Shown: positions 44,974-53,819 of the stretch, piece by piece
Layout: each line of letters starts with the position of its first letter
How positions within the stretch are numbered: position 1 is the stretch's first letter
NCBI GenBank assembly: GCA_019449655.1
Contig: JAHQXD010000002.1
Location: forward strand, 260,321 to 324,320
DNA from: Ferrigenium straubiae
GTDB lineage: Bacteria; Pseudomonadota; Gammaproteobacteria; Burkholderiales; Gallionellaceae
Direction of reading: 5' to 3'
Length of the DNA: 64,000 nt
Notes under the pieces: generated by a model
What the model saw: only the letters and a program-made list of their open reading frames with translations
Told to the model about the DNA's origin: nothing
Database searches by the model: none
Translations under genes and position numbers: made by a program

Positions 44974-45912
44974 TTACAGCGGCACGTCGAAGCCGAAGTG
45001 CTGCTTGAACTGCGCCCTCAGTTCGTCGCGGGTAGGCGCATGGTTCTGCCCGCCGCGGCTCGCGATCTTGATGGTGCCGAGCAGCGAGGCCAGGCGTCCG
45101 GTGGTTTCCCAGTCCCAGCCTTGCTGGATGCCGTGCAGCAGGCCGGCGCGGTACGCGTCGCCGCAGCCGGTAGGGTCGGTCAGCGCGGCTGCCTTGGCGC
45201 AGGGGATGGCGATCTCCTTGCCGCCGGCGTAGATGGTCGAGCCTTCGCCGCCGCGGGTCATGATGAAGGCGCGCGTCATTTTGGCGAGTTCCTCGATCTT
45301 CTTGCCGGTCTTGTCCTGCAGCAGTTGCGCCTCGTAGTCGTTCACCGTCACATAGTCGGCCTGCTCGATGAAGCGCAGCAGTTCATCCTTGCCGAACATC
45401 GGCATGCCCTGGCCCGGGTCGAATATCCACGGGATGCCCGCCTCGCGGAATTCGCGCGCGTGCTGCAGCATGCCCTCGCGACCGTCCGGCGAGACGATGC
45501 CGAGGCTGACGTTCTCCGCGTCGCCGACATGGTTGCGCTCGGAGAAACTCATCGCGCCGGGATGGAAGGCGGTGATCTGGTTGTCGTCCAGGTCGGTGGT
45601 GATGAACGCCTGGCCGGTGTAGCTGTCCCGCACATGGCGGATATGCGCCTGCGACAGGCCGAGCTTTTCCAGGCGCGCCGCATAGGGGTCGAAGTCGTCG
45701 CCCACCGTCGCCATGATCATCGGCTTGCCGCCGAGCAGCTTCAGGTTGTACGCGATGTTGCCCGCGCAGCCGCCGAACTCGCGGCGCATCTCCGGGACGA
45801 GAAAGGCGACGTTCAGGATGTGGATCTTCTCGGGCAGGATGTGTTTCTTGAATTGATCCTGGAACACCATGATGGTGTCGTAGGCCATCGAACCGCAAAT
45901 CAGCGTGTGCAT
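44974..45912 (-). CDS. PfkB-family carbohydrate/adenosine kinase
   Basis: A 312-residue ribokinase-fold enzyme. GGCAGNIAYNLKLLGGKP is the N-terminal substrate-binding signature and LTDPTGCGDAYRAGLLHG the C-terminal catalytic signature with its base aspartate. Proteins of this subgroup are annotated as adenosine kinases or sugar kinases; the substrate is not certain. An adenosine kinase would suit ahcY metabolism, but the genes are far apart. AGGG precedes the start. Confidence 0.85.
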   Translation of the reverse strand: MHTLICGSMAYDTIMVFQDQFKKHILPEKIHILNVAFLVPEMRREFGGCAGNIAYNLKLLGGKPMIMATVGDDFDPYAARLEKLGLSQAHIRHVRDSYTGQAFITTDLDDNQITAFHPGAMSFSERNHVGDAENVSLGIVSPDGREGMLQHAREFREAGIPWIFDPGQGMPMFGKDELLRFIEQADYVTVNDYEAQLLQDKTGKKIEELAKMTRAFIMTRGGEGSTIYAGGKEIAIPCAKAAALTDPTGCGDAYRAGLLHGIQQGWDWETTGRLASLLGTIKIASRGGQNHAPTRDELRAQFKQHFGFDVPL

Positions 45913-45943
45913 CGCAAAACCCTAAATAGATTGAGAGGCGCAA

Positions 45944-45949
45944 ATTGTA
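45944..45949 (-). promoter_or_regulatory. Extended -10 for the PfkB kinase gene
   Basis: On the minus strand TGATACAAT gives an extended -10 about 30 bases before the start codon, in the gap divergent from the permease gene. Confidence 0.4.
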
Positions 45950-46029
45950 TCACTGGAGCGGCGGTTGTCTGCTGCGGCGAACGGTGCGATAAGGCATAAT
46001 CCCGCCACAAAAAATTCAGGGGGAACACC

Positions 46030-47439
46030 ATGCCGTTGCCGATATTCCGCACCAAGCCGATCAACACCGACGATGCCGTCTGCGACACCGGGCTGAAGCG
46101 CTGCCTGAGCGCCTTCGACCTCACTTTGCTCGGCGTCGGCGCGATCATCGGCACCGGCATCTTCGTGCTGACCGGTATCGCCGCGGCCAACCAGGCCGGC
46201 CCGGCGGTGGTGCTGTCCTTTATCATTTCCGGTTTCGCTTGCGCCTTCGCCGCGCTGGCCTACGCGGAGCTGGCTGCCGCCGTGGGCGGCTGCGGCAGCG
46301 CGTACGGCTACAGCTACGTCGCGTTCGGCGAGATCGTCGCGTGGGTGATCGGCTGGATATTGCTGCTGGAATACAGCGTGTCGGTGGCGGCGGTCGCCAA
46401 CGGCTGGTCGGGCTATTTCAACAACGCGCTCTCCGCGATGGGCATGGGCCTGCCGGAGGCGCTCACCAAATCGCCGGCGCTCGGCGGCATCATCAACCTG
46501 CCCGCCGCTTCCATCATCCTGATCCTGATGGGGCTGCTCATCGTCGGCGTCAGGCAGAGCGCGCAGCTCAACACCGCGATGGTGTTCGTCAAGGTGTCGG
46601 CCATCGCCATCTTCGTCAGCATCGCCGCGTTCAACGTCGATCCGGCCAACTGGCAACCGTTCATGCCCTACGGCTGGTTCAACACCCTGCCGGACGGCAA
46701 GACCACCGGCGTGCTCGCGGGCGCGTCGCTGGTGTTCTTCGCCTATGTCGGCTTCGACGCCGTCTCGACCGCGGCAGAGGAGGCCAAGAACCCGCAGCGC
46801 GACCTGCCGGTCGGCATCATCGCCTCGCTCGCCTTCTGCACCGTGATCTACATCATCGTCTCCGGCTTGCTGACCGGCATCGTGCCCTACACCAGCCTCG
46901 GCGTATCCTCGCCGGTCGCGCATGCGCTGCAAATGCTTGGCTACAACTGGGCCTCGGCGCTGGTCGCCACAGGCGTCATCGCGGGGCTGACCACCGTGAT
47001 GCTTGTGCTCTACTACGCGCTGACCCGTATCATCCTCTCGATGTCGCGCGACGGGCTGATGTCGCCATTCCTCTCCAAGGTCGACCCCGAAAGAAAGACG
47101 CCGGTGCGCGTGATCGTCATCACCGGCATCATCATGTCCGCCGCCGCGGGGCTATTCCCGCTCGGTGTGCTCGCGGAACTGGTCAACATCGGCACGCTGG
47201 CCGCCTTCGTGCTGGTCTGCCTCGGTGTCATCGTGCTGCGCGTGCGCCATCCGGACCTGCCGCGCCCGTTCAAGAATCCGTTCGGCCACCTGTTCCCGGT
47301 GCTCGGCATGGTCTCCTGCGCCGCGCTCATGGCCTTCCTTCCGGCACAGACCTGGCTGCGCTTCATCGTCTGGCTGACCCTCGGCGTGATCATCTATTTC
47401 ACCTATTCCATCCGCCACAGCAGGCTGGCGCGCGACTAG
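46030..47439 (+). CDS. APC-family amino acid permease (YfnA/CAT-like)
   Basis: A 469-residue inner-membrane transporter with about 12-13 helices. TLLGVGAIIGTGIFVLTG is the APC superfamily helix 1 signature, and FAYVGFDAVSTAAEEAKNPQRDLP the conserved helix 6 region of cationic amino acid transporter-like permeases. Substrate specificity is open. A strong CAGGGGGAA site precedes the start. It is followed by the convergent SARP-cyclase gene. Confidence 0.92.
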   Translation: MPLPIFRTKPINTDDAVCDTGLKRCLSAFDLTLLGVGAIIGTGIFVLTGIAAANQAGPAVVLSFIISGFACAFAALAYAELAAAVGGCGSAYGYSYVAFGEIVAWVIGWILLLEYSVSVAAVANGWSGYFNNALSAMGMGLPEALTKSPALGGIINLPAASIILILMGLLIVGVRQSAQLNTAMVFVKVSAIAIFVSIAAFNVDPANWQPFMPYGWFNTLPDGKTTGVLAGASLVFFAYVGFDAVSTAAEEAKNPQRDLPVGIIASLAFCTVIYIIVSGLLTGIVPYTSLGVSSPVAHALQMLGYNWASALVATGVIAGLTTVMLVLYYALTRIILSMSRDGLMSPFLSKVDPERKTPVRVIVITGIIMSAAAGLFPLGVLAELVNIGTLAAFVLVCLGVIVLRVRHPDLPRPFKNPFGHLFPVLGMVSCAALMAFLPAQTWLRFIVWLTLGVIIYFTYSIRHSRLARD

Positions 47440-47444
47440 AGCCG

Positions 47445-49106
47445 CTATTCGCGCGGGGATTTTTCCGCGCCTTCGAGGCGGACGATCATGTCCACGACGA
47501 ACTGCCGGAAGGACTCGTTTTCCGCGAGCTGTTTGCAGAATTCTGCGTCGTCTTTCAGCAGCAAGTCGGCGATGCGCGTGAGCGCGGCGCCCAGCTCGGC
47601 GCGCATCGCGTCCGGTACGTTCTTCCTTGCCTCCTGATAGCGCGGGTCGGCGGCGACCCTGGGCGCCATGTCCTCGGCAATCTGGCGCGCGATGCGGTTG
47701 CTGTCGGCGAAGAGCGCGCCGAATGGTTTGCCCATGCGGAAATTGTCCGCTCCCTTCCCGGCGGCGCGCTCCCCTTTCACCCTGTACACCTTCAGCGGAT
47801 AGGGGATGTCGCGGAGTTGCCCTTCCCCCAGGCTCCTGCAACCGAAATGCTTTGCCACCAGGCGATAGGTGTCCGCGCTCAGCGCGACTTCGCCGCTCTT
47901 CACCGCGAGGCGCAGGCGAATGGCGAGCCCCGATGTCAGGCCGATGGTGTCGGGAATGCCCGCGGCCGTGCCTGCGACGATCAGGCCGGTGTGGACGCCT
48001 GCGCGCACTTCGAGGGAGGGCGTCGCTTCGGCCGCGCACGCCAGCGCGGCCTGCACCGCCTGGCGCGCGGCGCTCTCGTCGGATACCGGATAGCCGAAAT
48101 AGGCCAGCAAGCCGCCGCCGTGCGCCTGGACGATATGTCCGGAGAAGCGCTGGATGATGCCGGTGCAGCACTTCTGGGGCGTTTGCAGCAGGGATAGGGC
48201 CCTGCTTGGATTTCCGGTCCGGGGGGACAATTCGCAGTACAGGACCGTCACGTGATGCCGCTCCGCCGAGAGCGGCGGAACGGAGGAGACCGGCGGCTTT
48301 CCTTTTGCATAGGCCCGATCCGGCTGGAATTCGCCTTTGCGGATGCGATCGGCCAGGCTCCGGGTCTTTTCGCCGGGGAGTATTCCCAGTTCTTTTTTCA
48401 GCGCGCGGCAGCAGGCGTCATACTGGGCGATGGCCGCGCCGTTCTGTCCGTTCAGCGCAAAAAGGCGGATTGCCCGGCGGTGCGCCTCCTCATTCCAGGG
48501 TTCCAGTTCTACATAGCGCAACGTGAACGGCAGCGCCCTGGTATAGGCTTTCGCCTGTTCGTGACAATCCGAGAGGCGTCCCAGCAGCGTGATGGCATGG
48601 CGGCGCATGGATTCGCGCTGCATCTGCAGCCAGTCCTCGAAATCCGGGCAGTCCGGCAGGGAAAGCTCCGCCATGAATTCCCCGCGGTAAAGCCCGGCCA
48701 TGTATTCCATTTTTGCGATGCAGGGATCGCAATACTGCGGGTAGGGCGTTTCCACGCAGGCGGGCACCGTGGCGGCAAATTCCACCGTGTCCATGCGATA
48801 CGGGCTGTCCGGGTTGAAGCACAGCCACTCGCGATTGGCCAGCAGGAAAGGGCGTGTGCCGGTGTCGCCGCCCAACGACTGGCGCAAATGGAAAAAAGTG
48901 TGGCGCAAATTGAATCGGGCAGCCTCGGCCGGCAAGTCCGGCCAGAAAAGTTCGGCCAGTGCTTCACGGCGGTGCTTGTGGCCTGCCTTGATCGCCAGGT
49001 AGACCAGCAGCGCAGTCATTTTTCCGCCGCTCAGGCCTGGAAGAGGCCTGGTTCCATGTCTGGCCAGAAAGGCGCCAAAGGTGGAGAGAGATAAGGTTTT
49101 CGTCAT
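47445..49106 (-). CDS. SARP/BTAD transcriptional regulator fused to a degenerate nucleotidyl-cyclase domain
   Basis: A 553-residue protein. Residues 1-100 look like the OmpR-like DNA-binding domain of SARP regulators (LSLSTFGAFL, ALAELFWPDLPAEAARFNLR), followed by a bacterial transcriptional activator domain to about 265 (YVELEPWNEEAHRRAIRLFA). Residues about 310-450 form a class III cyclase-like domain (VLYCELSP, VQAHGGGLLAYFGYP, VRAGVHTGLIVAG). Both metal aspartates are lost: Glu replaces one and GDG has become GGG, so catalysis is unlikely and a sensing role is inferred. The C-terminal 100 residues are helical and unknown. The start at 49106 has an AGG site. Confidence 0.85.
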   Translation of the reverse strand: MTKTLSLSTFGAFLARHGTRPLPGLSGGKMTALLVYLAIKAGHKHRREALAELFWPDLPAEAARFNLRHTFFHLRQSLGGDTGTRPFLLANREWLCFNPDSPYRMDTVEFAATVPACVETPYPQYCDPCIAKMEYMAGLYRGEFMAELSLPDCPDFEDWLQMQRESMRRHAITLLGRLSDCHEQAKAYTRALPFTLRYVELEPWNEEAHRRAIRLFALNGQNGAAIAQYDACCRALKKELGILPGEKTRSLADRIRKGEFQPDRAYAKGKPPVSSVPPLSAERHHVTVLYCELSPRTGNPSRALSLLQTPQKCCTGIIQRFSGHIVQAHGGGLLAYFGYPVSDESAARQAVQAALACAAEATPSLEVRAGVHTGLIVAGTAAGIPDTIGLTSGLAIRLRLAVKSGEVALSADTYRLVAKHFGCRSLGEGQLRDIPYPLKVYRVKGERAAGKGADNFRMGKPFGALFADSNRIARQIAEDMAPRVAADPRYQEARKNVPDAMRAELGAALTRIADLLLKDDAEFCKQLAENESFRQFVVDMIVRLEGAEKSPRE

Positions 49107-49158
49107 CGCGTACCTGTACCAGTTCTTTCCGGGCCGTTGATCCTGAAGGTTACCGAGC

Positions 49159-49217
49159 ACCAACGATACACCAACTGATGGCCTGGGGGAATGGTCTGAA
49201 CCAACGTTAGCCCAACG
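49159..49217. promoter_or_regulatory. Putative SARP operator: two pairs of heptamer direct repeats
   Basis: Heptamers ACCAACG (49159), ACCAACT (49170), ACCAACG (49200) and CCCAACG (49211) form two pairs, each with exactly 11 bp from start to start, and the pairs are 41 bp apart (about four helical turns). SARP regulators bind heptamer direct repeats with 11-bp spacing near promoters. The site lies in the gap between the SARP-cyclase gene and the divergent HD-GYP gene. Confidence 0.55.
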
Positions 49218-49278
49218 ATGCGCTTTTACTGTAGCAGTGGGTTGATACGGTTCAATTATGCAGTGGCCAAGGTAGAGC

Positions 49279-50748
49279 ATGAATACCAGCAGTTGTTTTT
49301 TCGAGAGAGTACAAGATGTTTGTCGTGAGATTGGTCAGGCAGCCTCGCTGGAATCGCTATACGAAAACCTCGTTCATTTCATTGCAAGAGCCTGCGGGTC
49401 TCCTGCTTCGGCGCTCATGACCGTTGCAACATACGGCGCAGCCAGCAACTCCTTCCGGGTTGCCCAGGGCACGGGGCGATTCTCCGATACCGCAGGCCAG
49501 ACCCTGCGCGATGAGCAAGTTCAGGAATTACTGCGCGACATCACTGGCCGGCGTTCGAGCCATTATGGCCGGAACGCAGTCGGGTTCTACCTCCCATGCA
49601 TCGAGAACTTTGCCGTACTTGTTTATATCGAGCTGCAGCAAGAGCTCGATGCAGAAAAAAGAGGGTTGCTCTCTTTTATCAACGACAAGGCTGCGAGCAC
49701 CATCCAGGTGCACGCTCTGACCAGACGGGCGGATCGAACCGGACGCGCCATGGTTGTCGCACTCGCCAATCTTGCTGAACACAAGGATCAAGATACCGGC
49801 GAACACGTTCTGCGCGTAGCCATCATGACCGATGAGATCGTTCAGGTGTTGAATGAGCTCGGGCACTACAAAAACCTGATCACCCGTGAATTCGGGCATT
49901 TCATCAGCACCGCCAGCATTCTTCACGATGTAGGCAAGGTCTCCATTCCGGAAAGCATCCTGCAGAAACCGGGGAAACTGGATCCGCAGGAGCGGAAAAT
50001 CATCGAGGAGCACACCCTGAAGGGCAAACAGGCACTGGAAAAAGCCAGCCGCATCCTCGATGGCGGCGACTATCTGCTCAGGCTTTCCGGCGAGATCGCC
50101 CTTTGCCATCACGAGCACTACAACGGCCAGGGATATCCGTCCCGGATCGCCAGCGATGAAATACCGCTTTCCGCGCGCATCGTCGGGCTGGTTGACGTTT
50201 TCGACGCGCTCGCCTCGGCAAGGCCATACAAGAAAGCATGGCCCGAGAAAGAGGTCATCGACTATATCGTCAGCCAGTCCGGCCGGCAGTTCGACCCGTT
50301 GATCGTGGAGGCTTTTCTGAAAGTCATGGACTGCCGCCGGGAGGCATCCCTGATTCGATGGACGAGCACGATGTCGGTAAAAGAGCCGTGCATGGACGAT
50401 GATCACCGCGTTTTGATCGCGCTCATCAATCAACTGGCCACGGCGGAAAAGATCGGAAACCGGCGCAACATCGAGTTCGTGCTGGACGAACTGGTCGATT
50501 ACGCGATTGACCACTTCAGCCGCGAAGAGCGCTATCTGCAGGATGCGGGGTATCCGTTCGAAAACCTGGTTGCACACAAGCTGCAGCATGCCGCCTTCAC
50601 CGAGACCATTCAGGATATCCGCTGGCAATACCAGCATGGGTTCTGCAGAAGAATCGACCGGGAGGTGCTGCTCTTTTTGCGCGACTGGCTGGGCAAGCAC
50701 ATCCTTGTCGAGGACATGAAATATGCCTCATCGCTGGGCAGCGCATAG
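49279..50748 (+). CDS. GAF-like / HD-GYP phosphodiesterase with C-terminal hemerythrin domain
   Basis: A 489-residue soluble protein. Residues 1-145 form a GAF-like sensor region. The HD-GYP domain (about 150-350) has HDVGKVSIPESILQKPGKL and HHEHYNGQGYP, with the metal ligands intact, so cyclic-di-GMP hydrolysis is likely. Residues about 365-485 are a hemerythrin domain (DDDHRVLIALI, HFSREERYL, HKLQHAAF, KHILVED), giving a diiron site that binds oxygen. It should link oxygen or redox state to cyclic-di-GMP. First of three plus-strand genes. Confidence 0.88.
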   Translation: MNTSSCFFERVQDVCREIGQAASLESLYENLVHFIARACGSPASALMTVATYGAASNSFRVAQGTGRFSDTAGQTLRDEQVQELLRDITGRRSSHYGRNAVGFYLPCIENFAVLVYIELQQELDAEKRGLLSFINDKAASTIQVHALTRRADRTGRAMVVALANLAEHKDQDTGEHVLRVAIMTDEIVQVLNELGHYKNLITREFGHFISTASILHDVGKVSIPESILQKPGKLDPQERKIIEEHTLKGKQALEKASRILDGGDYLLRLSGEIALCHHEHYNGQGYPSRIASDEIPLSARIVGLVDVFDALASARPYKKAWPEKEVIDYIVSQSGRQFDPLIVEAFLKVMDCRREASLIRWTSTMSVKEPCMDDDHRVLIALINQLATAEKIGNRRNIEFVLDELVDYAIDHFSREERYLQDAGYPFENLVAHKLQHAAFTETIQDIRWQYQHGFCRRIDREVLLFLRDWLGKHILVEDMKYASSLGSA

Positions 50749-50778
50749 ACAGCAATATTTTCAGCAAAGGGAATCACC

Positions 50779-52404
50779 GTGAAAACCAATTTACCCGTCA
50801 CCCAGACCGAGCGCCCCTTTCCCAAGGGGGAATACATCGTCTCAAAAACCGACCTCAAGGGCATAACGACCTACGCCAACGATACATTCGTCAAAATTTG
50901 CGGGTTTTCGACCGAGGAGCTGATCGGCAAGAACCACAATGTCGTCCGCCATCCCGACATGCCGCCGCAGGCGTTCGCCTGGCTGTGGAACACCCTTAGG
51001 GACGGGCGTCCGTGGCGGGGCGTGGTCAAGAACCGCTGCAAGAACGGCGATTATTACTGGGTCGATGCGCTGGTCGTGCCGGTGCGCAAGAACGACCAGA
51101 CCATCGGCTACATGTCGGTGCGCACGGAGCCGACGCGGGAACAGATTGCCGTCGCCGAACCCTTGTATAAATCGCTCAAGGCGAGCGGCGCGAGCATTCC
51201 GGAGCCCTCGCGCCGGCAGCGCATCTCGCTGTACACCAAGCTTGCCGGCCTGGTTGCCGCGATGGTTCTCCTGCAAGGGATCGCGGGGCTGATTTGGCTG
51301 CTCGGCGATGCGCTGGGGCTGCCCAAGGACGTAGCCAACAGCCTGTTGCTGCTGTCCGGCATCGGCGTCGTGGCCGCTGCGGCCACGCTGGCACTCCTGC
51401 AGAACTCCATGCTGACCGCCATCGACCGTACCACTCGGCACCTCGACCAGATCAGCCAGGGCGACCTCACCGGCGAGATTCCCATCCATCGGCTGGATGA
51501 GCTCGGCAAGCTCAACGACGGGCTGATTGCCATGCAGACCCATCTCAAGGTGATGATGGCCGAGATCGCCGAGATGGCCGGCGCGGTCGGCGATAACGCG
51601 AAAAATTTCAGCTGCGAGATGGAGGGGGTTTACCGGCAGTCGGAGCAACAGTCCGATTCCGTGTCCAACATCGCCGGCACCATGGTGGAGATGAGTGCTT
51701 CGGTAAGGGAGGTCGCCGATTCCGCGCGGGCGACCGCGGATGCAGTCGGCGAATCGGGCGATGAATTGCGCAAGGTGACGGCGCAAATGCATCAAAGCCG
51801 CGCGGCATCCAATGCCGTGGTGACTACCGTGTCCGAGGCAAGCGGCACCATGCTCAACTTGTTCCAGTCCATCCACCAGATCGGCACCATCACCCGGGGC
51901 ATCAAGGAGATCGCCGAACAAACTAATTTGCTGGCGCTCAATGCCGCCATCGAGGCTGCACGCGCCGGCGAGATGGGGCGGGGCTTCGCGGTCGTGGCGG
52001 ACGAGGTGCGCAAGCTGGCGGAAAGGTCGCGCGTCCAGACCGAGGAAATCGGCCGCACCGTGACGGCCATCCAGAGCGCCACCCAGATTGCGGTCGGAAG
52101 CATGGACTCCGCCGGCGAGCAGGTGAAGAAAACCGATGCCGAAATGGACGTGACCGAGAGCGAATTGCTCAAGGCGGCGGAGCATGGCGGGCGCATCATC
52201 GGCATGGCGCAGCAGATTGCGAGCGCGTCCGCGCAACAGTCGCAGGCGAGCGAGGAAGTCAGCGCCAACATCAGCAGGATAGCCGCCGCCATCGAAGCCA
52301 ACCTGGCCTCCGTCGCACAGACGCGCGAACGCGCCGGCGAGCTGGATGCGACCGCCATCAAGCTGCACGAGCTGATCCATTTTTTCCGCTATATCAGATC
52401 GTGA
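50779..52404 (+). CDS. PAS-domain methyl-accepting chemotaxis protein (Aer-like)
   Basis: A 541-residue receptor starting with GTG behind AAAGGGAA. The N-terminal PAS domain (TYANDTFVKICGFSTEELIG, HPDMPPQAFAWLW, NGDYYWVDALVVPV) is of the aerotaxis-receptor type, probably with a flavin. Two membrane helices lie at about 157-175 and 184-210, followed by a HAMP-like linker. The signalling tip is intact (EIAEQTNLLALNAAIEAARA). It should report redox or oxygen to the chemotaxis kinase. Confidence 0.92.
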   Translation: MKTNLPVTQTERPFPKGEYIVSKTDLKGITTYANDTFVKICGFSTEELIGKNHNVVRHPDMPPQAFAWLWNTLRDGRPWRGVVKNRCKNGDYYWVDALVVPVRKNDQTIGYMSVRTEPTREQIAVAEPLYKSLKASGASIPEPSRRQRISLYTKLAGLVAAMVLLQGIAGLIWLLGDALGLPKDVANSLLLLSGIGVVAAAATLALLQNSMLTAIDRTTRHLDQISQGDLTGEIPIHRLDELGKLNDGLIAMQTHLKVMMAEIAEMAGAVGDNAKNFSCEMEGVYRQSEQQSDSVSNIAGTMVEMSASVREVADSARATADAVGESGDELRKVTAQMHQSRAASNAVVTTVSEASGTMLNLFQSIHQIGTITRGIKEIAEQTNLLALNAAIEAARAGEMGRGFAVVADEVRKLAERSRVQTEEIGRTVTAIQSATQIAVGSMDSAGEQVKKTDAEMDVTESELLKAAEHGGRIIGMAQQIASASAQQSQASEEVSANISRIAAAIEANLASVAQTRERAGELDATAIKLHELIHFFRYIRS

Positions 52405-52447
52405 CTGCAACGGGGTACTTCGTGCAACGCAAGAAAGGGAGAGCCTG

Positions 52448-53734
52448 ATGGCGGCGGCGCATGCCTTGGCCTGGGGCGAACAGCTGGAGACGGGGCTGGA
52501 TAGCGTGGACAGCCAGCACCGGCGGCTCATCGCGATCATCAATGCGCTGAGCAGCCTGCACGAGCAGGGGGCTGCGGCCGAGGAGCTTGCGGCCGTTCTC
52601 GCCGAGCTGCGCGACTACACGGTGTACCACTTCCAGCATGAAGCCGACCTGATGCAATCCCTGCCGGTCAACCCGGCCAACCGGGAGGCTCATCTCAAGG
52701 CGCACCAGGGATTCGTCGATCTCATCGTGCGTGCCGGAGAAATGATCGCGACCAACCCCAGGGATGTCACCGACCATTTGCTGGCCTTCCTGGTGAAATG
52801 GCTGGTGCACCACATCACCGGCGTGGACGCGCGCATGGCCAGGGAAATTTTTGCGCTGCGCTCCGGTGTCGCTGCCGCGCAAGCGGGGCTTGCGGAGAAT
52901 CCGCTCCACGATGCGCTCGTCGACACGGTCAGCAACCTTTACGACAGCATCGGCGCGCGCACCTTCGAGATTCTCGAATTGAACCGCCAATTGCAGATTT
53001 ACCACGACGCACAGCAGGAAGAAAACGCGCTGGCGCAGGACATCATCCTGCGGCTGATGAAGCGCGGCGGTTTATCCGGCTCGCAACTGCATTACTGGTT
53101 TGTCCCCACCGCCACTTTCAGCGGCGACATCATTGCCGCTATCCCTAGCCCCGGAGACCGTTTCTATGCATTGATGGCGGATGCCACGGGCCATGGCCTT
53201 GCCGCGGCCATCACAGTTCTGCCGGTGCTGTCGACGTTCCACGCCATGGCCGAGCACGGCCATCCCATCGGGGAAATTGTTGCCGAAATCAACCGGAATT
53301 TGCGCGCAACCTTGCCGGTTGACCGTTTTGTGGCGGCTGCCCTGCTGCACATCGACGAAGCGGCGGGCACGGCCGAAGTCTGGATCGGCGGCATGCCCGA
53401 TCTGCTGCTGCTGAATCCGGAGGGGATGGTGGTGCGCAGGATGAGTTCGCAGCACCTGCCGCTGGGCATCGTCGATTCCGGTGACGGTATGGCCGCCACT
53501 GCCAGGATTGCCTGGCCAGCGGGCAGCCAGATCGCGATGTATTCCGACGGCCTGATCGAGGCCTCCAGCGAGGCGGGCGAGATGTTCGGCATCGAGCGGC
53601 TGTGCAAGGCGTTGCTGGCTGCCCCCGCGGATCGGCGCGTGGCCGCAGTGCAGGATGCGGTAACGGCGCATATCGGCCCGACCGCGCCGCACGACGACAT
53701 ATCGCTGATGCTGATCGATTGTAAAAATGCCTGA
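52448..53734 (+). CDS. Hemerythrin-SpoIIE/PP2C phosphatase fusion
   Basis: A 428-residue protein. Residues 1-135 are a hemerythrin domain (SVDSQHRRLIAII, YHFQHEADLM, HLKAHQGF, WLVHHITGVD), all diiron ligands visible. A helical linker leads to a RsbU/SpoIIE-type PP2C serine phosphatase (about 195-425) with metal-binding ADATGHGLAAAI, MYSDGLIEA and PHDDISLMLI. Such phosphatases act on anti-sigma-factor antagonists. An oxygen-controlled phosphatase is inferred; no partner STAS protein is seen nearby. GGGAGAG precedes the start. Confidence 0.88.
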   Translation: MAAAHALAWGEQLETGLDSVDSQHRRLIAIINALSSLHEQGAAAEELAAVLAELRDYTVYHFQHEADLMQSLPVNPANREAHLKAHQGFVDLIVRAGEMIATNPRDVTDHLLAFLVKWLVHHITGVDARMAREIFALRSGVAAAQAGLAENPLHDALVDTVSNLYDSIGARTFEILELNRQLQIYHDAQQEENALAQDIILRLMKRGGLSGSQLHYWFVPTATFSGDIIAAIPSPGDRFYALMADATGHGLAAAITVLPVLSTFHAMAEHGHPIGEIVAEINRNLRATLPVDRFVAAALLHIDEAAGTAEVWIGGMPDLLLLNPEGMVVRRMSSQHLPLGIVDSGDGMAATARIAWPAGSQIAMYSDGLIEASSEAGEMFGIERLCKALLAAPADRRVAAVQDAVTAHIGPTAPHDDISLMLIDCKNA

Positions 53735-53819
53735 TTCTTTACGGGTCATGCGCTTGGCCTGACCGTCCATTTCACTTGTTTAACCCACCACAGCAAGCTG
53801 GCGGTGCGCGAATAGAGAA

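Noticed and set aside
46239-48197. A 652-codon open frame on the plus strand
   Set aside because: It overlaps the permease in another frame and the antisense of the SARP-cyclase gene, is Arg-rich and low in complexity, and has no ribosome-binding site.
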